Positions 1-8,286 of a stretch of DNA of 64,000 bases are shown here, piece by piece. The DNA lies in the NCBI RefSeq assembly GCF_030698125.1, contig NZ_JAUYNV010000053.1:58717-122716 (forward strand). The letters are read 5' to 3'. The position numbers were made by a program, and so were the translations under genes. The DNA is from Methyloversatilis sp. (lineage in GTDB: Bacteria; Pseudomonadota; Gammaproteobacteria; Burkholderiales; Rhodocyclaceae). Under the pieces are notes generated by a model. It ran no database searches. It was not told where the DNA came from and saw only the letters and a list, made by a program, of their open reading frames with translations. Numbering within the stretch: position 1 is the stretch's first letter; every line of letters begins with the position of its first letter.

Positions 1-1
1 C

Positions 2-1048
2 CAGACGGCGATCTCGACCTCTTTCGAAATCGACTTCTGGGGCAAGCTGCGCCGCGCCAGCGAGGCGGCGCGCGCGCAGGCGCTCGGCACCCGATACGCA
101 AAGGACACGGTGGAGCTGACACTGGTGAGCCAGCTGGTCGGAAGCTACCTGAACCTGCGGGCCCTGGATGCCCAGCTCGCGCTGTCGCGCGACACGCTGA
201 CGACACGGCGCGACAACGCCACCATCCTGCGTACGCGCACCGAACGTGGGCTGACCAATGATCTCGAACTGCAGCAGGCGCTCGGCGCGGTGTCGGCCAT
301 CGAGGCGCAGATCGCCGATCTGACGCGCAGTCGGGTCATTGCCGAGAACCAGCTCGGTCTGCTCAGCGGCCAGCTCGATCTGGCGATCGCGCCGGGCGAC
401 CTGCGCACGCTGCCCATGCCGCCGCAGCCGCCGGCCGGACTGCCGTCGTCGCTGCTCGACGCGCGGCCGGATATCCGTCAGGCCGAAGCCGATCTGGCCG
501 CAGCCAATGCGCAAATCGGCGTGGCGAAGGCGGCGCTGTACCCATCGATTTCGCTGACCGGCAACTATGGCGCTCAAAGCCGGGAGCTGTCCGACCTGTT
601 CAGCGGACCGGCCAATATCTGGTCGCTGGGCATCGGTCTGGATCTGCCGTTGTTCGACGCCGGTCGGCGCAGCGCGCGCGTCGATCAGGCCAGTGCGCAG
701 CAGAAGCAGGCGCTGGCGAGCTATGTGTCGGCGGTGCGCAGTGCCTTCACCGATGTGCGCGATGCGCTGGTGGCGGGCGAGCAGTACGCGCAGAGTGTGG
801 TTGCGCTGCAAGCGCAGTTCGACGCCGCTGCACGCAGTCTGGAGCTGGCGCAGAAGCGCTACGACGCGGGCTATTCGCGTTACCTGGAAGTACTCGATGC
901 GCAGCGAAGCGCGAATGACGCATCGCTCGCGCTGGTGCGGGCGCGCCAGTCGCAACTGGCCGAAGTGGTGAACCTGTATGTCGCGCTCGGCGGCGGATGG
1001 GCCGGCGCGACGGCGGAGCAGGGCGAGGCCGCAGCGGCCGCGCCCTGA
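2..1048 (+). CDS. Outer-membrane efflux factor, NodT/OprM family (3' part)
   Basis: About 348 C-terminal residues of a TolC-like outer-membrane channel of a tripartite RND-type efflux pump; the frame is open through the left window edge, so the signal peptide and first part are missing. The entering sequence contains FEIDFWGKLRRA, typical of the NodT family just after the first strand. Long heptad-like helices alternate with SLTGNYGAQS and the second OEP repeat, which ends in YDAGYSRYLEVLDAQR. The A/E-rich tail after GGGW is usual. The pump and periplasmic adaptor genes presumably lie to the left. The substrate cannot be told from this part. Confidence 0.9.
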   Translation, partial: QTAISTSFEIDFWGKLRRASEAARAQALGTRYAKDTVELTLVSQLVGSYLNLRALDAQLALSRDTLTTRRDNATILRTRTERGLTNDLELQQALGAVSAIEAQIADLTRSRVIAENQLGLLSGQLDLAIAPGDLRTLPMPPQPPAGLPSSLLDARPDIRQAEADLAAANAQIGVAKAALYPSISLTGNYGAQSRELSDLFSGPANIWSLGIGLDLPLFDAGRRSARVDQASAQQKQALASYVSAVRSAFTDVRDALVAGEQYAQSVVALQAQFDAAARSLELAQKRYDAGYSRYLEVLDAQRSANDASLALVRARQSQLAEVVNLYVALGGGWAGATAEQGEAAAAAP

Positions 1049-1073
1049 TCTCCAGCCACTCCGGCCTTCCGTT

Positions 1074-1679
1074 TCAGCCGGCGAGCGCGCTCAGTACACG
1101 ACGCTCGTCCGCCGGCTGTTCCTTCGTCGGCCGCGAGGCGTCCTTGCTTGCGGCGGTCAGCGACTTCACGTCGCCCGATATTTCCCCGCCCTCCTCGATC
1201 AGGATCGAGCCGTAGCGGATCTTGCCGCTGACCCGGCCGGTCGCATGGACGATGAGCCGCTGGCGCGCGGTCAGTTCGCCATCGAAATGACCGTGGATTT
1301 CCGCGATGTCGATGCCCACCGTGCCGGAGTACGCGCCATGTTCGGCGATGCGGATGACCCGGCTGTCCATCGTCGCCTCGACGCGGCCTTCCACCACCAG
1401 CGTGTCGCAGTCGAGAATTTCCGCGCCCTTGAGCTTCACGTCCGGTCCGACGATGAGGCGGCTGCCTTGCTCGGTCGAACCCGCACTGGCCGCTTCACGC
1501 GCGGCGGGCGTGGCGGTGAGTGAGGCCGGTGTGTCGCCGGAGAGCGACACCTGCTGAGCGCTGGTCGGTTGCGCGGCTGGCAAGCCACCTGGCAGGGAGG
1601 ATTGACCGCCTGGCCGCAACGTACGGCCGGTCTGGTTTTCGGCGGGTTTCGGGAACGGACCGGGTTTGCTGTTGAACAT
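1074..1679 (-). CDS. Bactofilin (polymer-forming cytoskeletal protein)
   Basis: 201 residues. The central part, about residues 75-185, is a bactofilin beta-helix: short repeats with regularly spaced G and V, such as LIVGPDVKLKGAEI and VVEGRVEATMDSRV. It is flanked by P/S/Q-rich disordered tails, as usual for the family. Bactofilins self-assemble without nucleotide and scaffold envelope or morphogenesis enzymes. I chose the ATG at 1679 because AAGGAGAACG lies directly upstream; an open extension to 1733 has no such site. The gene is convergent with the efflux gene and divergent from the kinase at 1972. The C-terminal tail (PTKEQPADERR) is charged and probably disordered. The specific cellular role is unknown. 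Confidence 0.88.
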   Translation of the reverse strand: MFNSKPGPFPKPAENQTGRTLRPGGQSSLPGGLPAAQPTSAQQVSLSGDTPASLTATPAAREAASAGSTEQGSRLIVGPDVKLKGAEILDCDTLVVEGRVEATMDSRVIRIAEHGAYSGTVGIDIAEIHGHFDGELTARQRLIVHATGRVSGKIRYGSILIEEGGEISGDVKSLTAASKDASRPTKEQPADERRVLSALAG

Positions 1680-1818
1680 GCGTTCTCCTTGGATGATCGG
1701 GCCATCGAAGCGGGGCCCGACAGCACCCAGCAATGGTTGTGCCCGAAGCTATAAACCCATTTTTTTCATTGGCTTGCAGGAATTCATGGATGACGGATGT
1801 CCGGGCCAGGCATCCGGA

Positions 1819-1836
1819 TGTCGCTCTGGCACGACA
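1819..1836. promoter_or_regulatory. TGTC-N10-GACA palindrome, candidate GlrR site upstream of glrK
   Basis: The sequence TGTCGCTCTGGCACGACA matches TGTC-N10-GACA, the known activator-site pattern of enterobacterial GlrR (QseF). It lies in the divergent interval between the bactofilin gene and glrK, 136 bp before the glrK start. Its core and the following CGC are shared with the site at 5246-5263. No convincing -24/-12 promoter was seen at the expected distance on either strand, so its target is uncertain. Autoregulation of the kinase operon is the simplest guess. Confidence 0.5.
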
Positions 1837-1971
1837 CGCCCGCCTTGAACCGGGCGTCAAGCCATGCGTCTGCCATTTACTTTATTTTGCATTTGCTTAC
1901 GACGGCTTACCGCGCGGGCTTTGCGCCTTCCCTAGACTCGCGGCTCCATCTTGGCCTTACTCCGCCCGCGC

Positions 1972-3387
1972 ATGCCGCATCTTTCCTTCCGCAGCACCCT
2001 TCTCATCGCCGTTCTGCTGATCGCCGGCGCGCTTGGCGCAGCGGCCGGTAGCGGCTGGGTGATGCTGCAGGACTTCGCGTTTGCCAGCCGGCAGGCCGGT
2101 GCCAGTGCGCTCAGGCTGTCGGCTGCGATGCAGCAGATCGACGAACGCAGCGCCGACATGGAGCGCAGTGCGCGTCAGTACGCGGTGCTGCAGGCACCGG
2201 CGCTGCGCGAACGCTTCGATGAGGCCTACGAGCTGGCGCAGATCGCTCTGGTCGATATCGAAGCCGAATTGCCGGTCGCAGCCGCCACGACGAAATGGCG
2301 CGAACGTGCCGCCCGGCTCGCGGCCGGATTCGATCTGTCGGCGCCCCCGGCGCCCCCGGCGGACGCGGTCGACGCCGAATCGGATCTGGCCAGCTTCAAC
2401 GACAGGCTGGCCGCCGCAATCCGCAGCCACATCGACCAGCGCAACACCACGCTGCTCGATACGCTGGAACGCAGTCGTGACCGGCTCGCGCTGCAGGTGC
2501 TGGCGGCCGTGGTGCTCGCGGTGTTGCTGGCGTTGGCCATCGGCTGGTGGATATTGCGACCGCTCAAACACGTCGAACGCGCGATCACGCGACTGGGTGA
2601 AGGGAGCTTTGCGGTGCCGGTGGCGGTCGGTGGGCCGGCGGACCTGCGTCAGCTCGGAGACCGGCTGGAATGGCTGCGCCAGCGCATGGCCGAGCTCGAA
2701 ACGCACCGCAACCGGGTACTGCGCCATGTTTCGCACGAACTGAAGACGCCGCTCGCGTCGCTGCGCGAGGGCATCGCGCTGATGCAGGACGGCGTGCTCG
2801 GCGGCCTGAACGTGGAACAGCTGGAAGTGAGCCGCATCCTGGACACCAATGCGCGCGCGCTGCAGGAACGCATCGAGCAGCTGATCGGCTACAACGCCAC
2901 GCAATTCGATGCACAGCACCTCGACCTGCGCCCGACCGCATTGCGTGCGCTGGTGCGCGACGTCACCGCGGACCTCAAGCTGCAGGCCAAGGTCAAGGAC
3001 GTGCAGATCAACGTGTCGGGCTATGCGCCGCCGGTGCGCGGCGACGCCGCCAAGTTGCGCATCGCGCTGAGCAACCTGGTCAGCAACGGCATCGCGTTCA
3101 GCCCGCATGGTGGTACGGTCCGGCTTGAGTTGAGCGCGGATGAACAGACCGCCCGCATCGACTGCATCGATGAAGGGCCGGGTGTTGCGCCGGACGAGGT
3201 TGATCGCATCTTCGAACCGTTTTTCCGCGGCACCCGCCGCGCACCGCGACCGGACAAGGGCAATGGCCTCGGTCTGGCCATCGTGCGCGAGTTCATCGCC
3301 GCCCACGGCGGCACGGCGCGCGTGATGCCGGCCGAACGCGGCGCCCATTTCAGGATAGAACTGCCTCATGCACCTCAAGCCGTCTGA
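1972..3387 (+). CDS. glrK: Sensor histidine kinase, GlrK/QseE type
   Basis: 471 residues. Membrane segment near residues 7-28, periplasmic helical sensor region, second membrane segment near 173-194 (AVVLAVLLALAIGWWIL), then HAMP and a HisKA domain with VSHELKTPLASLREG. The phospho-acceptor is about His255. The ATPase domain follows with the N box (LSNLVSNGIAFSP), DEGPGVAP and GNGLGLAIVREF. Family and order (kinase, small lipoprotein, sigma-54 response regulator) match glrK-qseG-glrR, which in enterobacteria senses envelope conditions and drives glmY and rpoE. The start at 1972 gives an N-terminus of MPHLSFRST before the membrane helix; a TTG seven codons earlier is also open. Its 3' end overlaps the lipoprotein gene by 20 bp. 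Confidence 0.9.
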   Translation: MPHLSFRSTLLIAVLLIAGALGAAAGSGWVMLQDFAFASRQAGASALRLSAAMQQIDERSADMERSARQYAVLQAPALRERFDEAYELAQIALVDIEAELPVAAATTKWRERAARLAAGFDLSAPPAPPADAVDAESDLASFNDRLAAAIRSHIDQRNTTLLDTLERSRDRLALQVLAAVVLAVLLALAIGWWILRPLKHVERAITRLGEGSFAVPVAVGGPADLRQLGDRLEWLRQRMAELETHRNRVLRHVSHELKTPLASLREGIALMQDGVLGGLNVEQLEVSRILDTNARALQERIEQLIGYNATQFDAQHLDLRPTALRALVRDVTADLKLQAKVKDVQINVSGYAPPVRGDAAKLRIALSNLVSNGIAFSPHGGTVRLELSADEQTARIDCIDEGPGVAPDEVDRIFEPFFRGTRRAPRPDKGNGLGLAIVREFIAAHGGTARVMPAERGAHFRIELPHAPQAV

Positions 3388-3844
3388 CCCCGCCCGCGGT
3401 CCCGCGTTTCCATTCGCATATCTGCTGATGCTCGCCGCGCTGTTGAGCGGCTGTGCGGCGACACGATCATCACCCACCACCGGAGTACCTGACTCGGTGC
3501 CGCTATCGCCTGTGGTGAGCGTGCAGCCGGTCGAGCCGTCGCCGCTGCAGCAGGCCATGCAGGCCGCACACCCGCGCACCGGCAACGCGGCGCGCGCGAA
3601 GGCGCTGCTCGAAACGCTGCTCGCGACCACGGACGATGCGTCGCGCGCGCAGCATCCGTATGCGCGCAGCCTGCTCGACCAGATCAATGAGCGGCAGCGA
3701 CTCGTCCAGCAGGCGGAGCGCACGAGCCAGCAGCTGAAGGACAGCCAGCTGCGCAACGACGAGCTGCAGCGCAAGATTGACGCGCTGGCCGATATCGAAC
3801 GCACGCCGCCGGTCCGCGCTCCGAAGCGGGCGCTGGCCCGATGA
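3368..3844 (+). CDS. QseG-like outer-membrane lipoprotein of the glrK-glrR operon
   Basis: 158 residues. A lipoprotein signal peptide ends in the lipobox LSGC, about residue 29. The middle is helical, and the C-terminal third is a coiled coil (roughly residues 100-145, rich in Q, E, L and K). In E. coli QseG is an outer-membrane lipoprotein that contacts the kinase and stimulates it; position, size, lipobox and coiled coil fit that role, but sequence identity to QseG is low, so the assignment rests mainly on synteny. The gene starts inside the end of glrK and its stop overlaps the glrR start as ATGA, so all three genes are translationally coupled. Confidence 0.75.
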   Translation: MHLKPSDPARGPAFPFAYLLMLAALLSGCAATRSSPTTGVPDSVPLSPVVSVQPVEPSPLQQAMQAAHPRTGNAARAKALLETLLATTDDASRAQHPYARSLLDQINERQRLVQQAERTSQQLKDSQLRNDELQRKIDALADIERTPPVRAPKRALAR

Positions 3845-5220
3845 GCGGCGCGCACCGCTTGCTGCTGGTCGACGACGATACGGATCTGCTGCGACTGCTG
3901 TCGATGCGGCTCAAGGCCAGTGGCTACACGGTCAGCACCGCCGAAACCGCAGAGGCTGCGCTGTTGCGGCTGGCGGTCGAGCGCTTCAGTCTCGTGGTGT
4001 GCGATGTGCGTCTGCCCGACCGCGACGGCCTGTCGCTGTTCGGCGACATCCGCCAGCAGCACCCGGCGCTGCCGGTCATCCTGCTGACCGCGCACGGTAC
4101 GATTCCGGATGCGGTCGAAGCGACTTCACAAGGCGTCGCCGGCTATCTGACCAAACCTTTCGACAGCGCGGTGCTGATGGCGCAGATTTCGCGCGCACTC
4201 GAGCATGCGGCGCCACCCGGCGCGGGCGCTACCATCGACGAGGCCTGGCGTGCCGACCTGATCAGCCACAGCGCGCGCATGAACACGCTGCTCGACGAAG
4301 CACGGCTGATCGCGGCGTCCGACGCCAGCGTGCTGATCCGCGGCCAGAGCGGGACCGGGAAGGAGTTGCTGGCACGCGCCATTCATCGCGCCAGCCCGCG
4401 TGCAGCCGCGCCCTTCGTTGCGATCAACTGTGGCGCGATTCCGGAGGCGCTGCTCGAATCCGAACTGTTCGGGCACGAGCGGGGCGCTTTCACCGGCGCG
4501 ACCGTGCGCCATACCGGTCTGTTCCGTGCGGCGCACGGCGGCACGCTGTTTCTCGACGAAATCGGCGACATGCCGCTGGCGCTGCAGGTGAAGCTGCTGC
4601 GCGTGCTGCAGGAGCGCGCGGTGCGCCCGGTCGGCGCCACACTGGCCGAGCCGATCGACGTGCGCATCGTGTCGGCCACCCATTGCGACCTCGACACCGC
4701 GCTTGATCAGGGTCAGTTCCGCGAAGACCTGTATTACCGCATCAACGTGGTCAGCCTCGTCCTGCCGTCGCTGGACGAACGGCGGGAAGACATTCCGCTG
4801 CTGGCCGATCACTTCCTGCGTGCGCTGGCGAAGAAGTACGGCAAGCACCTGACCGGCTTTGCACCCGATGCGCTCGAAGCGCTGGCCACCGCGACCTGGG
4901 CCGGCAATGTACGCCAGCTGCAGAACGTCGTAGAACAGGCGTGCGCACTGACCACGACGGCACTTGTGCCGCGCACGCTGGTCGACCGGGCGTTGCGTGT
5001 GAAGCCGATGGAAGCGCTTGGCTACGCCGAAGCCAAACAACGGTTCGAACGCAACTATCTGGTGCAGTTGCTCAAGCTCACGGCCGGCAACGTGAGCGAT
5101 GCGGCGCGCATCGCCGGGCGCAACCGTACCGAGTTCTACCGGCTGTTGCAGCGCTGCGGCCTCGACCCGGTGCTGTTCAGGGGCGATGCAACGGATGCGG
5201 GAGTCAGCCGGCAGACCTGA
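3841..5220 (+). CDS. glrR: Sigma-54-dependent response regulator, GlrR/QseF type
   Basis: 459 residues in the NtrC layout. Receiver domain at residues 1-120 with the acidic DDD cluster at 11-13, Asp55 as phospho-acceptor and Lys in LTKPF. The AAA+ domain, about 137-370, has Walker A GQSGTGKE, the sigma-54 contact loop GAFTGA, Walker B TLFLDEIGD and the arginine-finger region FREDLYYRINV. A Fis-type helix-turn-helix lies at the end (GNVSDAARIAGRNRTEFYRLL). It should activate sigma-54 promoters from TGTC-N10-GACA sites. One such site and a -24/-12 promoter sit immediately downstream, before the BON gene. The start codon overlaps the lipoprotein stop. Confidence 0.93.
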   Translation: MSGAHRLLLVDDDTDLLRLLSMRLKASGYTVSTAETAEAALLRLAVERFSLVVCDVRLPDRDGLSLFGDIRQQHPALPVILLTAHGTIPDAVEATSQGVAGYLTKPFDSAVLMAQISRALEHAAPPGAGATIDEAWRADLISHSARMNTLLDEARLIAASDASVLIRGQSGTGKELLARAIHRASPRAAAPFVAINCGAIPEALLESELFGHERGAFTGATVRHTGLFRAAHGGTLFLDEIGDMPLALQVKLLRVLQERAVRPVGATLAEPIDVRIVSATHCDLDTALDQGQFREDLYYRINVVSLVLPSLDERREDIPLLADHFLRALAKKYGKHLTGFAPDALEALATATWAGNVRQLQNVVEQACALTTTALVPRTLVDRALRVKPMEALGYAEAKQRFERNYLVQLLKLTAGNVSDAARIAGRNRTEFYRLLQRCGLDPVLFRGDATDAGVSRQT

Positions 5221-5245
5221 CCGGGCCGGCGTTTCGCCGCTGGGG

Positions 5246-5263
5246 TGTCGCTGCGGCACGACA
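5246..5263. promoter_or_regulatory. TGTC-N10-GACA palindrome, candidate GlrR enhancer site
   Basis: TGTCGCTGCGGCACGACA is a perfect match to the TGTC-N10-GACA pattern of GlrR. It lies 26 bp after the glrR stop and 53 bp upstream of a -24/-12 promoter, a usual enhancer distance for an NtrC-family activator. It agrees with the site at 1819-1836 in all but two positions of the 18-mer. Confidence 0.7.
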
Positions 5264-5315
5264 CGCGGCCTGCGGAAACTTGAGCAGGTTATTGATTATC
5301 AAGAAAAAGGCGTTC

Positions 5316-5331
5316 TGGCATGAGACCTGCG
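5316..5331 (+). promoter_or_regulatory. Sigma-54 (-24/-12) promoter before the BON gene
   Basis: TGGCATGAGACCTGCG has the invariant GG (5317-5318) and GC (5329-5330) exactly 10 bp apart, with TGGCA at -24 and CTGC at -12. The start would be near 5342, about 35 bp ahead of the BON-domain start codon. The GlrR-type palindrome upstream makes this the most probable target of the preceding two-component system. Confidence 0.72.
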
Positions 5332-5377
5332 TAGGTCATCTGGCCAGCGCGACCCGATCACCCGGAGGAGACAGCCC

Positions 5378-5755
5378 ATGATTTGCAGACAGCGCATTGT
5401 TACCGTGTTGACCACGACCGCCATTGCCTATTCCATCTGCTCGCCGACCCAGGCCGCCAATCTGGTCGGCGTCGCGCAGTCCAAATCGCGCGAGCCGGTC
5501 GCAAACGACCTCGACCACAGCCTGCAAAACGACATCAAGGCCGCACTGGGCGCCGAACCGGCACTGGACGGCTGCTCTGTCGCGGTGTCGTCGCGCAGTG
5601 GGCAGGTCACGCTGTCGGGGATCGTGCGCGACGCCGTACAACTGGCCCGCGTGCTGCAGACGGCGATGTCGGTTCCGGGCGTTCGGCACATCGACAATGC
5701 GATTGAAGTCGGTGACCCATCCGCTTGGTCTGCGTCGGTTCAGGGCACACGATAG
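5378..5755 (+). CDS. Exported single BON-domain protein
   Basis: 125 residues. The signal peptide ends near residue 25 (SPTQA/A). One BON domain covers about residues 45-115, with the typical LSGIVRDAVQLARVLQ and the glycine-containing strand VPGVRHIDNAIEV. BON domains (as in OsmY) bind phospholipid or other envelope components in the periplasm. The start is supported by CGGAGGAG upstream. It is preceded by a sigma-54 promoter and a GlrR-type site, so it is probably an envelope-stress effector of the glrK-glrR system. Its last 16 bp overlap the end of the convergent hydrolase gene. CDVSG-type cysteines are absent except Cys3, Cys20 and one in GCSV. Specific ligand unknown. Confidence 0.82.
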   Translation: MICRQRIVTVLTTTAIAYSICSPTQAANLVGVAQSKSREPVANDLDHSLQNDIKAALGAEPALDGCSVAVSSRSGQVTLSGIVRDAVQLARVLQTAMSVPGVRHIDNAIEVGDPSAWSASVQGTR

Positions 5756-6510
5756 CTCGCCTGCGTCATGAGGTCAGTGCCGCACGGCAGGTCCTCGATC
5801 CAGTCCACAAACCGTTTCACCATGGCTGGCCCCTCGAAGCGCGCACCGTGCTGCGGGACGATCATGTCGATGTCCAGGGTACGCACCATGTTCGCCCAGT
5901 AGCGACAGACCTTGTTGGCGACCATGTAGCGGCGATGAAAGCCGACCATATGCGGTACATGGGCGTCGAAATCGCTGACCGCATGCAGTGCCTCGCGGTG
6001 GTCGAGCATCGAGGCGCCCATGTCACCCGAAAACAGGATTTTCGATACCGGATCGTAGAACTGGAAGTTGCCTTCCGAGTGCAGGAAGTGCGCGGGCAGC
6101 GCGATCAGTCTGCATTCGCCGAGGGCGATGTGCATGCCTGCATCCGGAATTGCAATGATGCGCGACGTGTAGTCGCGACCGCTCGTGAAGTGCGGCAGAA
6201 AACGCGCCCAGATGCTTGAAATCATCACCTTGCATGAAGTGCTGACCATCCACTTGTTCATCGACGCAATGATGTCCGGGTCGGCGTGCGATGCAAGGAT
6301 GAGATCCAGATCCTTCGACGGAAAGTAGCGCTGCATCGCCATGATCAGGCCGCTGTAGGTCATGTTGCCGCCGGGATCGATCAGCGCACCGTGCCCGTTG
6401 TTCGCGATCAGAAACTGGTTGCACTGGACAGCGTTGTCTGCGCCCTCATCGACCAGGTCGTAGAAGGCAAGGCAGACATGCTGTCCATCGTTGTAGAGTT
6501 CGACGGCCAT
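5740..6510 (-). CDS. ODP-type MBL-fold diiron protein
   Basis: 256 residues of metallo-beta-lactamase fold without a flavodoxin domain. Metal ligands are visible in SHADPD (the HxxxD variant in which the first His and the Asp are kept), AHFLHSEGNF, FSGDMGAS and PQHG. This pattern is that of the oxygen-binding diiron proteins (ODP) related to flavodiiron oxygen reductases, which in other bacteria sense or reduce O2, sometimes with chemotaxis proteins. No chemotaxis gene is next to it here. It is convergent with the BON gene, with a 16-bp overlap. Whether it is an enzyme or a sensor cannot be decided from sequence. Confidence 0.82.
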   Translation of the reverse strand: MAVELYNDGQHVCLAFYDLVDEGADNAVQCNQFLIANNGHGALIDPGGNMTYSGLIMAMQRYFPSKDLDLILASHADPDIIASMNKWMVSTSCKVMISSIWARFLPHFTSGRDYTSRIIAIPDAGMHIALGECRLIALPAHFLHSEGNFQFYDPVSKILFSGDMGASMLDHREALHAVSDFDAHVPHMVGFHRRYMVANKVCRYWANMVRTLDIDMIVPQHGARFEGPAMVKRFVDWIEDLPCGTDLMTQASYRVP

Positions 6511-6922
6511 GGGTTACCTTCGTCTGGAGCTTCGGCACCCGAAGCACCACCATTTTGCCGCAACAGCGACCGGCGCTTCGCACTCGATCGAACACGCGTG
6601 ACGATGATCGCGTCTGCGCCGCACGCCCACGTGCGTGCGGCGCCCGATCCGATCCGGGGCGGCGTGGCGCATGCGGGATCAGGGAGGTGATTGTGGGTCG
6701 ACACTGCGCAAGAAGGATCTGCTGAGGCCGATGCAGGCGGCATTCACGTCTTCCAGGAAGGCAGACAGGGCGGAGCTCGACAAGGCGCTTGCCAGGTCTT
6801 CACTGGCATCGAATTCGCGTTGTCAGGGCTCAGTCGTCACCGAATTTCTGGAACCGGTTGGCCAGTCGGCAGCCGTCGATGCGGGGACCATGAGGGAGGG
6901 GTTTGCGACCCGCTGCTGACTG
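6511..6922. other. Non-coding interval upstream of the ODP gene
   Basis: This stretch holds the 5' region of the ODP gene and the sequence beyond the tRNA terminator. Short open frames occur but lack a ribosome-binding site, recognisable domain or codon pattern typical of the neighbouring genes. I see no repeat or RNA gene here. Confidence 0.5.
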
Positions 6923-6952
6923 GAAAAGCCCCAGCCGTCAGCGGCTGGGGCT
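6923..6952 (-). terminator. Rho-independent terminator after tRNA-Ile2
   Basis: On the minus strand AGCCCCAGCCG, loop CTGA, CGGCTGGGGCT form a perfect 11-bp stem, followed by TTTT. It starts 7 nt beyond the encoded CCA of the tRNA and would end its transcript. Confidence 0.88.
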
Positions 6953-6958
6953 ATGTTC

Positions 6959-7037
<79 letters not shown>

Positions 7038-7050
7038 GACAAGGGCGCGT

Positions 7051-7056
7051 ACTATA
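7051..7056 (-). promoter_or_regulatory. Sigma-70 -10 box of the tRNA gene
   Basis: TATAGT on the minus strand ends 13 nt before the 5' end of the tRNA; a weak -35 (GACCGA) lies 17 bp further upstream. Followed by a GC-rich discriminator, as is usual for tRNA promoters. Confidence 0.6.
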
Positions 7057-7116
7057 ACAAAGCACTGCGCGGTTCGGTCATCGGGACCGGCCGGTCAGCC
7101 GGGGAGTCAGCGCTGG

Positions 7117-8286
7117 ATGTGGCCGGATTTTGATGGCGGATCGATTGTCGATCTGATGGACAGCGTGCTGCGCTCGCGTGGCGGGCATGCGGCGGGCCCC
7201 GGGCTGCGCGATGTGGACGTGTCGGGCTGGAGTGACGCGCGCACCGTGGTGCTTCTGGTGCTTGACGGCGTCGGCATGGCGCAGCTTGATCTGCTGCCGG
7301 AGGACAGTTTTCTGCGGCGCCATTGCGCTCACGCACTGACGTCGGTTTTCCCTTCCACCACCGCCGCGGCGATCACCACCTTCATGACGGCGCGCGCTCC
7401 TGCGGTGCATGGTTTGACCGGCTGGCACGTGCGCTTCGATGAACCCGGACTCGATGGTCGGGTGCTGGCCATCCTGCCGGTCACGCCACGCGGCATGCCT
7501 GACGCATCGGAGCAGACGCTGGCGCCCGACGACGTGCTGGAAAGGGTGTGCCGCACGCCGTCGCTGTTCGCGTCGCTGCCCGGCGACAGTTGCGTTATTT
7601 CCCCGGCCGACATCGTCGATTCACCGTTCAACCTGCGGCACAGTGCGGGGGCTCGGCGCATCGGCCACGATGGTTTGCCCGACATGCTGGACCAGATCGA
7701 CTGCGCGCTGAGAGTGCCGTCTCCACCGTCTTACGTCTATGCCTACTGGCCGGATTTCGATCATTGCGCCCATCAGCGAGGCGCGGCGTCTGGCGAGGCG
7801 CGCGCTCTGCTGCGCGCCGCGGATGTTGCACTGGGCCGCTGGGTACAGGCGCCGTCGCGACGCGACACCTTGCTGCTGGTGACCGCCGACCACGGGTTCA
7901 TCGACGGGCCACCGCAGCGTCTGATCGAACTGGAAGATTTTCCGCTGCTCGCCGATTGTCTCGCCGGTCCGCTGTCCGGCGAGCGAAGGGCGGTGTTCTG
8001 TCACGTGAAGCCCGGGCGCGTGCGCGATTTCGAGCGGGCGTTGCAGGCACTCGAGCCTGCCTGCACCGTGTGGCGATCGGCCGATCTGCAGGCGGCCGGG
8101 CGTTTCGGGCCGGGCACGCCTCATCCGAAGCTGCTGTCGCGCATTGGCGACTTCACGCTGGAAATGCGTGACGACTGGACCTTGCGCGACACGATGCCGG
8201 GCGAGCGTGGGCACCGCCTCGTCGGCGTCCACGGCGGGACGCACGCCGACGAAATGCGGGTGCCGCTGGTTCAGCTGGTGATATAG
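7117..8286 (+). CDS. Alkaline-phosphatase-fold phosphodiesterase/nucleotide pyrophosphatase
   Basis: 389 residues of the type I phosphodiesterase/nucleotide pyrophosphatase family. VLLVLDGVG supplies the first metal Asp. The nucleophile Thr is in FPSTTAAAITTF, followed by the characteristic ARAPAVHGLTGW. Later metal ligands are in YWPDFDHCAH, TADHGF and VGVHGGTHADE. No signal peptide or membrane segment, so probably cytoplasmic; these enzymes cleave phosphodiester or pyrophosphate bonds of nucleotides or similar compounds, and the substrate here is unknown. The ATG at 7117 is used; an ATG at 7156 is a possible later start. The last 16 bp overlap the convergent CBS gene. Confidence 0.85.
   Translation: MWPDFDGGSIVDLMDSVLRSRGGHAAGPGLRDVDVSGWSDARTVVLLVLDGVGMAQLDLLPEDSFLRRHCAHALTSVFPSTTAAAITTFMTARAPAVHGLTGWHVRFDEPGLDGRVLAILPVTPRGMPDASEQTLAPDDVLERVCRTPSLFASLPGDSCVISPADIVDSPFNLRHSAGARRIGHDGLPDMLDQIDCALRVPSPPSYVYAYWPDFDHCAHQRGAASGEARALLRAADVALGRWVQAPSRRDTLLLVTADHGFIDGPPQRLIELEDFPLLADCLAGPLSGERRAVFCHVKPGRVRDFERALQALEPACTVWRSADLQAAGRFGPGTPHPKLLSRIGDFTLEMRDDWTLRDTMPGERGHRLVGVHGGTHADEMRVPLVQLVI

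Noticed and set aside
1680..1800. Sigma-54 promoter for the bactofilin gene
   Set aside because: A GG/GC pair with 10-bp spacing occurs (TGGGTGCTGTCGGGC), but neither -24 nor -12 fits the wider consensus.
1957..4095. Long open frame (712 codons) on the minus strand opposite glrK-qseG-glrR
   Set aside because: It is a high-GC shadow: the plus strand has complete, recognisable kinase, lipoprotein and regulator sequences, and the minus product has no domain.
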